A stretch of 64,000 bases of DNA from Blastomussa wellsi. Its lineage: Eukaryota > Cnidaria > Anthozoa > Scleractinia > Plerogyridae. The stretch lies in contig OX393570.1 in assembly GCA_947652115.1 (NCBI GenBank), positions 2,738,317-2,802,316 on the forward strand. Reading direction: 5' to 3'. Positions within the stretch are counted from its first letter, which is position 1. The number at the start of each line of letters is the position of its first letter. Position numbers and translations under genes: made by a program. A model generated the notes under the pieces. That model did no database searches. It was not told the DNA's origin and worked only from the letters and a program-made list of their open reading frames with translations. Shown piece after piece: positions 48,890 to 60,631 of the stretch.

Positions 48890-49767
48890 TTATACATCGA
48901 ACTCAACTGTCCGCCAATATGCCATAGCTTCATCTTTAGAATAAGATCGCCAGGCTTTTAACTTGGCATGATAATCCACCAACAGTTTCCTAAGGTAACC
49001 ATTGCTGGGACATTCTTTTCCATGACACGACGTAATGAGAAAAACTTGACACAAACGCGCCGAGACCACTTCGTACAACAAGTCGAACTCCAGACCAGGA
49101 AGAGGAAAAACAGACTGGTAACCAGCTATGATATAACCGCTGACCACTAAGACGTCGTCCTCACTGATGAAGGAAGCTATATTATTCGCGAGCTCGAACA
49201 GCAAACAAGAATGGCGCATGTCTCCAAAATCGACCAGCCCAGAAATTTCACTACTCGTTTCAATTAGGGGGTTCTCCTTATTCACGTCATTGTGGATGAT
49301 TCCCTGGCGAAGAAGCGAAACTTTGGGAGCCGCGTGAGTCGCATATCGATCCAATACCTCGCGGACAAGTCTCCTGTCTTTTTCGCCTTCAACGGAACCG
49401 ACGTAAGATTCAAGAGAAAGAAAGTTTTCCATGCTCCATCTATCCGACTTGAGTCGTATTACGGGACATTGGAACTCCTGGAAAAGGAGAAAACTAAACT
49501 ATGAGCAAGCTAGTGCTAACAGTATCGCACGTAAATATTGCAAGTGCATTGCACGCCTCAAAAATTGATATATCTTGCTGTTTTTGCAGCAGCATGCATA
49601 CAGGCTCCTAGGTGGGACATAGAGAGGTATCGGGAAGCGGAGCGAGCCGAAGGCGATCTCGAGAACGCGTTGTGCATTTTTTACCCTGGTGAGAACTCCC
49701 ATTGCCGGCACCAAGTAGCAAGAGTTTCTACTAAAACAATTAGACAACTCGCCCTCGTTTTCTACGG

Positions 49768-49801
<34 letters not shown>

Positions 49802-49803
49802 TC

Positions 49804-49840
<37 letters not shown>

Positions 49841-50083
49841 ATAAAACATAGAAAAAGCGTGTTTTATTGTTTTTCGTCAGCTTTACGCTAGTGAAAATTC
49901 GGAAGGGATGGCGGCGAACATTTTCTATAAAGAAACTCCTGACAAGCTGTCCGGCAAGCTGCAGAGATTGTCCAAGAAGCTTCAAAGTTCGAGAGGAAAG
50001 TAGAAGAAGCGAAATTAAATTGCTTCAGTTTATCGATCGTGCTTGTTTTGTTGTCTTTACTCGCGGCTTATTAAATCTATATC

Positions 50084-50181
<98 letters not shown>

Positions 50182-50635
50182 CAATCTTTAAGGAGGAAGC
50201 ACCCGTCACGTAAACACGTGGTTTTCAGGGAGGTCCTCCATAAAAATAAAAAGGTATTAAAATCTAAAATTAAAGATACAAATGTCACAAATCTAAAACT
50301 ACTAAAACTTACAAGTGATTATCTAAAAAACTATCTACAAATAATTATCCATTAAGAAGCAAGCATCATGAAGCAAATGAAGAAGCCTAAGCCATATATT
50401 ATACTGTCATAAAACACTTCGGGCATTTGAAAACACGAGGGAAATGTAGAAAACACGAGCCGCAAGAAAAAACTCAAGACCTTCTTTTTTACTAGATTTA
50501 TAGAGAGTAACTCATTATTATATTTTTAATTTTAAATGTTTATTCCTAAGTTTCTTAGAGTATAATTGTAGTTTTAGGGATAGTTTTGTAAAGCGTCCCC
50601 GTCAAGTAGTTGATGTGAGCGCTATATAAATGAAA

Positions 50636-50672
<37 letters not shown>

Positions 50673-52378
50673 TCAATTTATTTAAAATAAATTTAATTAC
50701 TTGGTTAATTACTTGGTTATCACCTTAAAAGGCCAATAACCATGGCGACCAAAACACAGCTGAAAATGTCCGATATTAGAATCGCAATGATGCTCGGAGA
50801 GTATATGAATAACCCGGATGAGTCCTATTTGAAATTTCACTGAAACATCTAATGTTCAGTTACCTATTAAGTATAACTTTGGACAAACTGCATTACACAG
50901 TTATACAAGATAGATGATCTGGAACATTACAGCATTCTTCATTCACTGACTCATTTCTCAGGAAACACCTTGCATACATTTCGGTAACATTACACATCAT
51001 TATCAAGTGAAAAGTTATAGGCTAATAACGTCAGTCAATACCAACTTGATTACTCCAAGTATACCATAAATATTATCAATGTAACCCCAATAATTCCAAC
51101 ACCGAGATAAGTTCCAATAAATACTTTAATAATATCGGTAAATATAAGGATACATGACTTGCTTGTATTTTTATTGTTTTAAAACTATTTTGGCTATTGT
51201 TTTCAATAAACGAGAACTGCATGCATAATAAATGTATGGGGCTGTGCGGAAATCTTGCCATAACTTCTTCATCGTGATGAACAGCAGAATAAGGGATGCA
51301 GGTTAAAGCCGCAAAGAAGAAAGAGTGAGAGTGTACACGGCGAAAACGATGCTTTTTCGGAGTTTTAAGATTCAAAGTACTCTGCGGATAGCGTGTTTTC
51401 TTACCGTATTCAGTGTTTAATTTAGTGTGGAGAGCGAAGAAAATTCCTGCGAAAGCAGTAGCGTATTGTCTATCCATGCCCTATACTGGCCAGTTTAAGT
51501 CATTGTTGACAGTCGGTCATAGCTAAAATTGGTTAAAACTTCATGACCTATAAAACAGGCCCTAAGTGGCGGTAACTGAATTTGTAACAATGAATTGCAC
51601 GCAACACTTCACGGTTATGCAATAATAATAATAACTTTATTCATGTGTCAATTGTAAAAAATAGCAGTAATCACTAATGAAACCACTAAGTAAGGACACA
51701 ACAAAATAATTTAAATAAAATAATAAATAACCATAATATTAATATACGAATAATTTACATGTAAGATATGTACAGATTCTATCTCTAAACTAGCTCGCTC
51801 TCTCTACCTCTCTCTAATAAATAACTAAATATTTATATTAACCGTACCTGAAAAGTTTGGCTTAACCTTCCAACAAACTGACCAATGTTGAATAAATGTT
51901 CACAGCTGAATTTCCCTAAACTCTCGGCCGTTACACCTGGTAGGAAGGATACTAGCCGAATGATGCACCACTCGTCTGTTTCTGGAAGGTTTCTATTTGC
52001 GTCTTCTTGAACTGAGCGAGTTTTGTCTGGGGAATCGATACACAACGGCACTTGAACGAGCAGTTTCATTTGTAAGCTCCCCTTCACTGAGAACAACGAA
52101 GGACAAGGGAACCCTCTCCCCCTTAAGAATGCCATTGCCTCGTTTTCAGCGTCAACAAAGTCTCCATGTTCGCTGTCAGCGGAGTTTAAAATTTTGAGGA
52201 CGTATTCTCCTTGTGTAGCTGTTTCTTGAATTTTTCTCCGTCCTCGAACGTAAAAGTTCCTGTCAGAGTAGCTGCTCAGCTCCTCAATTTTGCTTATTCT
52301 TTCAAAGTTGTAAAACTTCTTCGCTAACTGTGCTGCAAATTCGAGACTGACACAGGGTCTGTGAACCGAGTTGCTCAT
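48890..52378 (-). CDS. hydroxylysine-kinase-like aminoglycoside phosphotransferase family protein
   Basis: Related to HYKK (AGPHD1), which phosphorylates 5-hydroxylysine with GTP in lysine catabolism. Two exons, 52378-51848 and 49477-48890, join in phase 0 (TTTCAG|GTACGG to TTCCAG|GAGTTC) to 372 aa; human HYKK is 373. GEYVLKILN holds the nucleotide-binding Lys (residue 62); RLVSFLPG matches human RLLTYLPG. The catalytic loop is HNDVNKEN at 239-246 (D241, N246) where human has HGDLNDHN, and the metal-binding VDFGD is at 259-263. Regions before and after (SYSDRNFYV, WSMENFLSL) align in order with human. The start MSNSVHRP is chosen by length match; an in-frame Met lies 15 codons upstream. The substrate is inferred only. 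The single intron is 2.4 kb and full of repeats. Confidence 0.88.
49725..49846. repeat. hairpin repeat CAATTAGACWACTCG
   Basis: AAAACAATTAGACAACTCGC at the left faces GTCTAATTGTTAAAT at the right, and the arms continue through TTTTCTACG.GCGA to a centre at CTGCGCC. A decayed copy occurs at 11755-11845. Within the kinase-like gene's intron. Confidence 0.75.
50085..50180. repeat. (TAA)n microsatellite
   Basis: About 95 bp of almost pure AAT/TAA units. Confidence 0.97.
50560..50671 (+). repeat. probable retroelement 3' tail
   Basis: GTGAGCGCTATATAAATGAA followed by (ATT)n is the form of 3' tail seen on many LINEs and their SINEs. The sequence to its left has no RT motif, so only a short 3' remnant is likely. 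AATAATAATAACTTTATTCA at 51625 may be another tail in the opposite direction. Confidence 0.5.
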
Positions 52379-52423
52379 AACATTCAGTCTGAGTGTACAA
52401 AAAAACCTCGGTATACAATGCAA

Positions 52424-55150
52424 TACACAACGAGCTGAAACAAGTGAATACTACTGAATGTAAATTAATTCTGATGGTTCACTAATTTGAATGATTTTCA
52501 TATTTAATAATTATGATTATCCAACGCCGCATGTGAAGTGCAAACAATGAAATAACGCGCCAAAAAACGGACTAATTATAACTATAACTACACGGACTGT
52601 TCAATAGTGGCTGAGGTGGATACAAAATTTTGAAAACTGTAAGATTTCACTATGGGGTAGTAAACAACACTAAAGGAGTTTTAGTAGAATAATTGTTTTA
52701 TTATTCAACAATTTGTAAAAGATCGTTTTCACGTGACGTCATGGCGGCCATGTTGGTGGACGAGAACAATAGACTTTCTCTCCTTTCGGAACTAAACTCT
52801 ATTTTTATGCAAATTTTGTGCAACAATTTTGTATTGTTCAGTCCACCAATATGGCCGCCTTATCACGTGAGTGAAAACCATCTTTACCACGAAAAGCATT
52901 ACGATTTAATTTTATAGAGGGGGTGAATAGGGCTATACGAATCCACCGATCCGTGCTATTTTGGCCAAATCCGTCCATCCGCCACTATTTTTAATCAAAT
53001 CAGGTCCGGCATAAGCCCCGATTCCCTCTGTGAGACTTGGGCGCAGGGAACGCTGTTGCCCTTTAGAAGTGTTTCGGCGTCATGTGGCAAGATCGTGCCT
53101 TCCATTTCTGGCGTGAAGCCGCGTGAAAAGAGTGCCTAAGTTTATTGATTGAAGTTTATCGATTGATTAAAAGTTTCGTGACAACTGATTCTCATTTCCA
53201 ACACACCCGGACAACAAAACCTTTAGCTCCACGTTAGTTTTGGTTCACAGCTTGAGCAAATTGGGTCACCTGTGCTCGGAGCAGCTGCAACATGGAACGT
53301 AGCTGAGCAAGTTGTAAGTACCGATCGAATGTCAGTCTTCAAATTTAGCACTCAATAATTGTAATTTGCTCTTTTCGTAAAGCAAAATAAAACTTACAGA
53401 CTACATACCACCGGCACTGTGTTTCGTTTCTCCTAGAATCAAAGAGCTCTTTGAGCCACGAATGAAGTTTTTGAAAACAAATTTTGCCTTCGTTTCTCGG
53501 CATGCAAACCAGTAAAACAAATCAATTGGTGAGAAAATCAGACCACTTCCAGATAAACAAACCTCTGATTCCTTTTTATCGAACCTCTCTGGGAACCTGT
53601 TTTAGCCCACAGTCAATCAGCGGTTCATTTTGTATCTGTCATAACTTTGTGTATATTATTTACTCGCATGTAATATGTGTATGCCAGGTTTGTACTTTGG
53701 AAGTTTTAAACTTGAATCGGCAGGTCGAAGGTTCTAATATGATATTTTCTCCTTTTTTCTTTTCTCTTCTTGTTTCCTTTTTTCTTTCTGGGGTGCTAAT
53801 AAATGCTTTGCCTTTGTCATGTACTCTAAGAATATTGTTTTTTCCGGCCCAGGTTGAAAATTCTTATTTTTCTGCCGATTTTAGGCTGAAAATATTCTTA
53901 TGAATATTCTTAGATTGTGCTGCATACTTTACATATGTATTTATTGAGCAATGGCTATACCGTAGCTTTTTATCGTCTTTTGGCCAGTTTTGCCGTTTAG
54001 AGAAGAAAATAAAATTGTATTGTATTTGCACCTTTTCAACACAAAATTATATTATTTTAGAAATCTCAGCCTTGGGTTTATAAATAATTATAAGATTATA
54101 TAATACGAAACAGACGGATTCAGCTGAATTGTGCGTTTGTGGTATAAATCTGAGAAATCTGAGAGAATTCGTGTATTCTTGTAAAAGCTCTCGCGCTTCG
54201 TGCTCTGAGAGCTCGACTTGCACTGTAAGCAAGTCTACGGCAACATTAACACTAGCAATACTTTGGTTTCTTCACCCCTGGTTTACTGTAATAAGATCGA
54301 TCGATTGTCGACGCACCTACAGATTTTTGTGTGAAAATAGATTGTATTGATTCACCAAGTTTGAAGGATTTAGCTGGGATAGAAGACGCTAAGTTCAGTT
54401 TTTAACTTTCCATATATATTTGTCTGACAGCTTTGCCCACCCATCAAGATGGCGTCGAAAACCGTGATAAGGCATATTGCCAGTGCGACTTGTCGGCCGT
54501 AAACAGACGCCGAGCGGGATTGAAATGTTTACGAGAACGACCGACCGAGCGACCGAGTGATCTGTTTTATCAAATTTAGTCGTAAAATAAAAGTGAAGTA
54601 TCTGTTAGCCCCATTGACCTGGATCAACAGGCAAGAGCGAAGCATCTTTGTTCCGGCTCATGTGGTTCACATCTTAAAACCAGTTGAACCGGTAATTTGT
54701 GTCGGCAATAAAACACGCACGCCCCTTTCCTATCCGTTTTACAGCAGAATGGGTGGTCTATCTGACAAACTCCAGACCAGGACGTCAAAGGAAACGTTTC
54801 CAATCAAAACATGCCACGGACGCCAAATTGGCGGGAACTGGCCACCCAAACAACTTCCGGTATGCAGCTGAGAAATTTTAAATATAGTGTATCGACGACA
54901 ATAAATACCACATATCTGACTTTTAGTTTTTCGTCTTTATTAAGATACCTTTCTCAATAATTCACCTCTATGGTTAGGTGAAATTTAACTGAGCTACCCG
55001 ACTGAGCTAAAGGAAGGCTCCTACAGAGCGGTTATGTATAAAATTTTGCCGATCTGCACGAGTAGCGGTGGCGTGATGACGGCCGCGGCAGCGGCATGCA
55101 TGTGGGTCACCTTAATCTGACGTACAATTCAAGTTAATTTCTAATACTTG
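52424..55150. other. intergenic region between kinase-like gene and GPCR
   Basis: Contains the MITE at 52725-52879 and otherwise unrecognised sequence. At 54450 AAGATGGCGTCGAAAACCG is an ATG in good context followed by a short frame and a possible donor, but no continuing exon could be identified. Confidence 0.5.
52725..52879. mobile_element. MITE with GTTTTCACGTGA termini
   Basis: CGTTTTCACGTGACGTCATG with GCGGCCATGTTGGTGGAC is inverted at the right end as CACCAATATGGCCGCC, TATCACGTGAGTGAAAACC. 155 bp. A diverged copy lies at 31625-31800. Confidence 0.8.
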
Positions 55151-56389
55151 CTATAAACAAGTGCCTGGAAGGCTACAAACCTCCAAGTCTGTTACCAAGT
55201 CGGTCGTTTTAGTTGCTGTATTTGGTACCTTCTCCTCTTCTTTTATCGGCGGGAGAGCAAACAAGCTCTCGCTCTCTCTGCGAGGTGGCCAGGCCATATC
55301 GAATGAATTCACAGATCCTTCAGAAGCCGATCTATTTCTTGACCATGCTTGCGGTGAAATTACAAAACCAGTGTCACTCGCGGGGCGAACGATGTTCTGA
55401 TTGCCACACAACAGAAGCGAGGCAAGGAGCCTCTTTATATTGCGTCTGATCGCTCTTATGTGAAATCCATAAATAACAGGATAGAACAGCGCGCTTGAAT
55501 ATGACACCATAACAAAGGCTGTCTGTAGTTCATATCGCACACGAATTTGCTCCGATTCTAAAACAATGCCAATCACGTAGGGTCCCCAGCAAAATATTAC
55601 AGTCCCGAGCACGAGAAATGTCGTGCGCAGAGCCTTCGAGCCGCTGAACGCGCTTACGTTTGAAGCTAATGAGTTTATGCGATTTGTTCGAGGAACTACT
55701 ATCGACGCAGGCAATACAGCTGCATGGCCAACTCTTGCTTGCCGGCGCGCTGCTTTTAAAATGAAGTAATACGCTCCTACCATAACCAATAGTGGCACAA
55801 AAAGTGTTACAAGAGCATAAAGTTTCGTATATCCCTCGCTCATGGCGTGGCTCCAAACAACAGTACACGAAACCTTCGCGGGTTGATATCCATATTTTCC
55901 CCAGCCGACGAGTGGAAGCAAAGCTAGGAAGAGGCTAGCCAACCACGTACACGAGATATAAACGTTTGTGCGAATTGGAGACATTCTGTTTGCGTAGTTT
56001 AACGGATTGACTATGCAGTGATAACGGTCGATGCTCAAAAACATCACCATTCCCAAAGATGTCGCGGAAAGAAGTACAGTAAGAAATCCAGTGGCTTGAC
56101 ACCAAGCATGGCCAAAGATCCAACGCTGCTCCAAACTCGAAGCGAAAACAAAAGGTAAAACAGTCAGTGAAACGATGAAGCTCGAAGCACTCAAGTTTAG
56201 AAGAAGCTTGCTCGAAGAATGCGACAGCAACTCGGGTTTTTTCGAGAGAACAAATCCTACTAGAGCATTGCATATCAACGAGGACACTGAAAGTAATAGG
56301 ATGGCTGTGGATTGAATTCCGATGGCTGTTTGAGACAAATAAATACCTGGAGTCCCAGCCTTAGAACTTGAATTTAAATCGCCACTCAT
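55151..56389 (-). CDS. class A (rhodopsin-like) GPCR resembling GPR161, intronless
   Basis: Seven-transmembrane receptor of 412 aa on a single exon. TM1 starts near residue 24. LPFVFASSLEQRWIFGHAWC (78-97) closely follows the GPR161 pattern LPFV.SS...WIFG..WC. The conserved disulfide would join C97 and C175. The DRY motif is at 121-123, FCWGPY at 266-271 in TM6. The TM7 NPxxY motif reads YPVIY (303-307); human GPR161 also lacks the Asn (HPLIY). The sodium-site Asp of TM2 is Ser at about residue 70, again non-canonical as in GPR161. N6 is a glycosylation sequon. The tail is Ser/Arg rich. GPR161 is a ciliary Gs-coupled receptor that restrains Hedgehog signalling in vertebrates. Whether this is its orthologue or a cnidarian-specific orphan relative is not settled; the tail is shorter than in GPR161. 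Confidence 0.9.
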   Translation of the reverse strand: MSGDLNSSSKAGTPGIYLSQTAIGIQSTAILLLSVSSLICNALVGFVLSKKPELLSHSSSKLLLNLSASSFIVSLTVLPFVFASSLEQRWIFGHAWCQATGFLTVLLSATSLGMVMFLSIDRYHCIVNPLNYANRMSPIRTNVYISCTWLASLFLALLPLVGWGKYGYQPAKVSCTVVWSHAMSEGYTKLYALVTLFVPLLVMVGAYYFILKAARRQARVGHAAVLPASIVVPRTNRINSLASNVSAFSGSKALRTTFLVLGTVIFCWGPYVIGIVLESEQIRVRYELQTAFVMVSYSSALFYPVIYGFHIRAIRRNIKRLLASLLLCGNQNIVRPASDTGFVISPQAWSRNRSASEGSVNSFDMAWPPRRESESLFALPPIKEEEKVPNTATKTTDLVTDLEVCSLPGTCL

Positions 56390-57622
56390 CGTTCTGATAA
56401 TTCCGTTCTGTTATTCAGCTAAGCACACGGCAAGCTTGAAGCCATGAAATTCAATACATTGTTTTCCTTTGATATGACCCTGGCTGAAAAAAATTGTGGA
56501 TTTGGTGTGTAATGACAAAGGTGTTAGATAACAACCTCGTTACAAATTAACGAAAAGCAATAAAAAATGTGAAAAGTTCATCTGGGGTTAGTGAAAGGAA
56601 ACACCTCCAAATATTAATTACACTCGTCATTTTTTATGCTCAGCTGTCAAGCTGTTGTGTAAGAAAACACAAGAAAAATATCTAAATCCTCTTCAGGCAA
56701 AAAGATAGTCACACGACACAACCGGAAAACAAAGACCCTCTCAGGTGGGCCGATTGGAAATATAAATTGCGGGTGTTTCATCCGCAGACTTATCCGCCGC
56801 AAAATGGAAACGCAAAGCGCTTATTTCACAGCTGGCCATGAGATAAGCCAGGAATAAAAAGTCGTATCCCATCCTCGGTGGTCTCTGCAAAAGACTGATC
56901 GAAACGGAGAATAAAACGTGGAAAAATTCGGATCAACGAAAGTTTTCAATTCAAACTTTCTTCGCTACGACTACGAGTTTCGCCCCGACTTACTGCCCTG
57001 CGTCTCCGAGGACGGCTGACATTTAGAATTTCTTATTTAGGTGCTAAGAGGATCATCCCTTCTTTTGTTCTCGACAGAAATTAAATTTATAAGCTGTGTG
57101 GTTCGTGACTAAATCGTGTGGGGAAGGGTGGGTTAAAAGAAAAATGTATGCTAGTGGGGAGTGGGACAGGCCGGAACGTACACTGATGACAACTAGTCCA
57201 AATAATTGTCTGCATGCATTTTTTTTGACATGGAAGGAATGTTTTCGATGGTGATCTGCTTGCATGAATTTTTTTCTTGACAATTTTTCTTTGCAGGATT
57301 TTACTTTGATTTTCTAACAACGTCCATGAAGGCCTTAACCTGCGACCAGGCGCTCTTTATATTTTTGCACCGAGAGGCAGGACGCGTAATTGTTTTTTTT
57401 TTTCTCGCCGCTAAAAATAAGAACGCCTGATCGCGCGCAGGTTATGAGGGCCTGAGAACTACACTCTCTCGTAATCAGCGCCCGTGTTGCCTCAGCGGTG
57501 ATAGCCAAAAATGCGGGAATTTTTTGCCCACATCAGTGCAAAGAATAGCAAGAAATTTTAGTTGAATCATGAAAATATAGCAACATAATTCTCCCAATTC
57601 TGCCATCAGAACTCCGTCATTG
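56390..57622. other. region between the divergent GPCR and SBNO-like genes
   Basis: The two genes face away from each other over about 1.2 kb. It contains the hairpin repeat at 57331-57453. Promoters of both genes are presumably here; no motif is clear. Confidence 0.5.
57331..57453. repeat. hairpin repeat AACCTGCG..CAGGCG
   Basis: GGCCTTAACCTGCGACCAGG with CGCTCTTTATATTTTT faces AAAAATAAGAACGCCTGATC and GCGCAGGTTATGAGGGCC. About 120 bp, MITE-like. Confidence 0.75.
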
Positions 57623-60600
57623 ATGGCGCTTTCTAGTCCAGAATCACCAGTGCCGCCACGCCGTGTCTTCATAAACCGTGTCGAAAATCCCAGCGAGGAA
57701 CATGAAGAACTCAACAAAATGGCGCATGGAGTTATCGCAGAGAGTCGAAGGTAAGGGAAAGTCCCAATTTTCAAAGAAAAACCGTGTAATTTAGGTTATG
57801 AGCTACATACATGAGCTACACAAAACGAAAACGAATTATGTCTGGGTAAATTGGCGGAAATCGAAGTCATTTTTTTCGGCCGAAAGGCTATGAGCTTGGA
57901 GTGGGCATCGGGGGAGGGTTCTGCCCTCATGCACCCACACACAAGAGCCGATACAAAAGACCAAACATTACACTACAGCTAACCAATGATTGCTAAGCAA
58001 AGAAAATATAATGGTTATTCCCTTGTGCATCGGTACACGAGGACAGAACCGGGGGAAGGCCAGTGATCGGACTCGTTTCTTTCTTAGCGGGTAAATCTGG
58101 ACTTCGCTTGTCAACGGGCGTTGGGTGGATATAAAATGGAATGGCCCAAAGGTGCAGTATTTTAGGGCAGGGAATGCTCTAGGGCGATCATTAAATAATT
58201 TATTTTAGTATATGCTAAAACAGTGTTGTTGGTGTGCTCCGATTGGCTATTCAAACATGGAAATTACAAACCTTTGCTATTCACCTCTTAATGACTTGTG
58301 AACCTACATGTACCAGGCCTCACGTCAATAATTGAGTTTAATAAATAATTTGAAAAAAATCATTTTTGAGCTGTATGATCTTTATACTGTTTTCAATAGT
58401 ATATAATAAAAACAACTATTCACCTCAGTGTCGGTTGCTAGTGCTTGATATTTACCTCGACGCGTTGCTGCTCGGTAAATATCCACCACTAGTCACCTCT
58501 ACTTCAGTGAATAGATGTTAAATGTAAATTGTGTTCCTTTGACAAGGGGCTACGTGCAGGCTAGGGCGTAAGTGTTGCAGGGTATAGTTTATACCAGATT
58601 TTAATATTTCACTGCAGACATCTACCTACCAGCTTACACATGCCAGTTTATGCCAAAGACTGCTTTTGTTAATTAGTGTACCACAACACAGCACCTTGTT
58701 GAAACCCACACCATTTAATACAGTCAACCACCATGTTTACAAATGGTTGGTAATAAATAGTTTTTCACGCCTGATTTGATTTGCAGTGAAGATGTGTTCT
58801 CCAGTTATGTATGTTATTCCTTAAACCAGAAGAATATTCAGCATCATCCAGGAGATATTGTAGAGGCAGGATGCCTGGCAGTAAGTTATTACGAAGAATA
58901 GGAAAAAGGGGATTTAACTCACTGGTGTTCGTGCCATCCAAAAATGGCCATGACGAACATTGCAATTTGTTTCACTTCTTGAGCATGGAACACACGGAAA
59001 TGCTTTGAAATTTGAGTGAAAAACTTAGAGGAAAAATTGCCTCAGCTACCCTTGGCAACTCTATGGCAAGAATTTCCTGTTTGGATAACGCTTTCTTAGG
59101 ATTTTTTTTTACTGTTGGCAAGCCCAACAGAAGGTCAACAACTGCAACAAAACGATAAGAAAAGGAGAAAAAGGAAAAGGGAAAAAGGCCTAAAGACATA
59201 TGTCAACTTTATACCGTAACCCAAATTTTACCTTTTGTACATGCGCGGGCAAAACTGTTATAAAAAGCGGCGCTCGTGGAAAGACAGGCATGTTTTCATT
59301 TTGCAAAAAACGTTTTGAGTATTTGAGAGCAGATTTAGCTCACAGCTGACCACGAAATGTCACATGGCACTTTTTCCATGCCAAATCAACTGCCATGAGC
59401 TGTGAGGCATTGTTAAGCAAATCACAATCATATACTGACTGAAACTGAAAGAAACTTCAACAGCTACTGTGTCTGCTGCCTTATTGTTATCCCTAACATT
59501 AGCTACAGCGTGTTGCACATTCTGGACTGCAAATAACATTCAGACATCAGACAGGGGAGCCTGTCCAAAATTTGAAAATGTCAGGTCAAATCTCAAGTGT
59601 GGTCAGACAGAATACCTGGACATGTTTTTTGGCATTGACAATGCATTATTGAGTAGGATGTCTGACCTCACTACCGTTTTGTCCGATCAATATGGTGACG
59701 TAGTCAAATGCATGTCCTTCCACAGGAAGAAAACAATATTTGCAGGCCTGCACATGTAAACAGTGTTATGCTTAAAGTTTCTAATCTTAGGGTACCAGTG
59801 AAACTTGTGACGGTAATTTGATGAAAATACCAGGGAAGCAAACATGTCCCTCAGACATGAATATCCAAGAGGTATGTCAGAGGGATAAATCACAATTTGA
59901 ACATATAGACACTGACTAGGTCATTTTGTGGGATGTTGCCCCCAGGAGGAATGTGTCACTGCAACTGGAATGTGCGTCTGCTATATGTTGCTATGACATG
60001 CCCCTCTATTAAGACTTGTTAACACTGAACACATATAATTATGTACCAAGCTACAATGTATCTTTATATCAGGCTCAACAGTTACCAACAGCTAAATATG
60101 GATTGTTTGAGTCACTTCCACAAGATTTAGTAGAGACAGGTGAGACCATGTATTTCCTTCTCCTGGTAAAATTCATGTTATGAACATGCTAAATGTCCCT
60201 TTTCTTAGTGGAGGAGGGTGGTTGCTTATTTTAGGGGGAATTTATGCTTATATGGGGACTTACTTTTCAGAAGGAAATTTGTTTTACAAAAACAGGTATA
60301 TCAATTGGCTTATAATTAGCCCATGGTCTTAGGGTTAGGGTTTATCATCTGAATGATTAAATAAATTTGCATCTGCAATTTGGGAAGCTTATTTTTTAGG
60401 GGACTTGTTTTTTTTAAGGGGCCGGGGGGTAGGGGGTGTGGCTATTTTTGAAATTTTACAGTACATTACCAACTGACTTCCTCAGACTAAATCCCTGATA
60501 TATGTAAGTTCTGAGTGAAGCAAACAGAAGACTTGTATACACAATCAAAGTACATTAACCCTTTAAGCCCCAAGGGGTCTCCCTTTGACGAGTAAAATCA

Positions 60601-60631
<31 letters not shown>

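Noticed and set aside
50082..50355. Poly-Asn/poly-Leu frames
   Set aside because: They derive from the TAA microsatellite and the adjoining repeat tail.
54960..55022. tRNA-like stretch (TTTAGCTCAGTCGGGTAG on the minus strand)
   Set aside because: Only an A-box-like half is present; no B box or acceptor stem pairing, so it is not called a tRNA gene.
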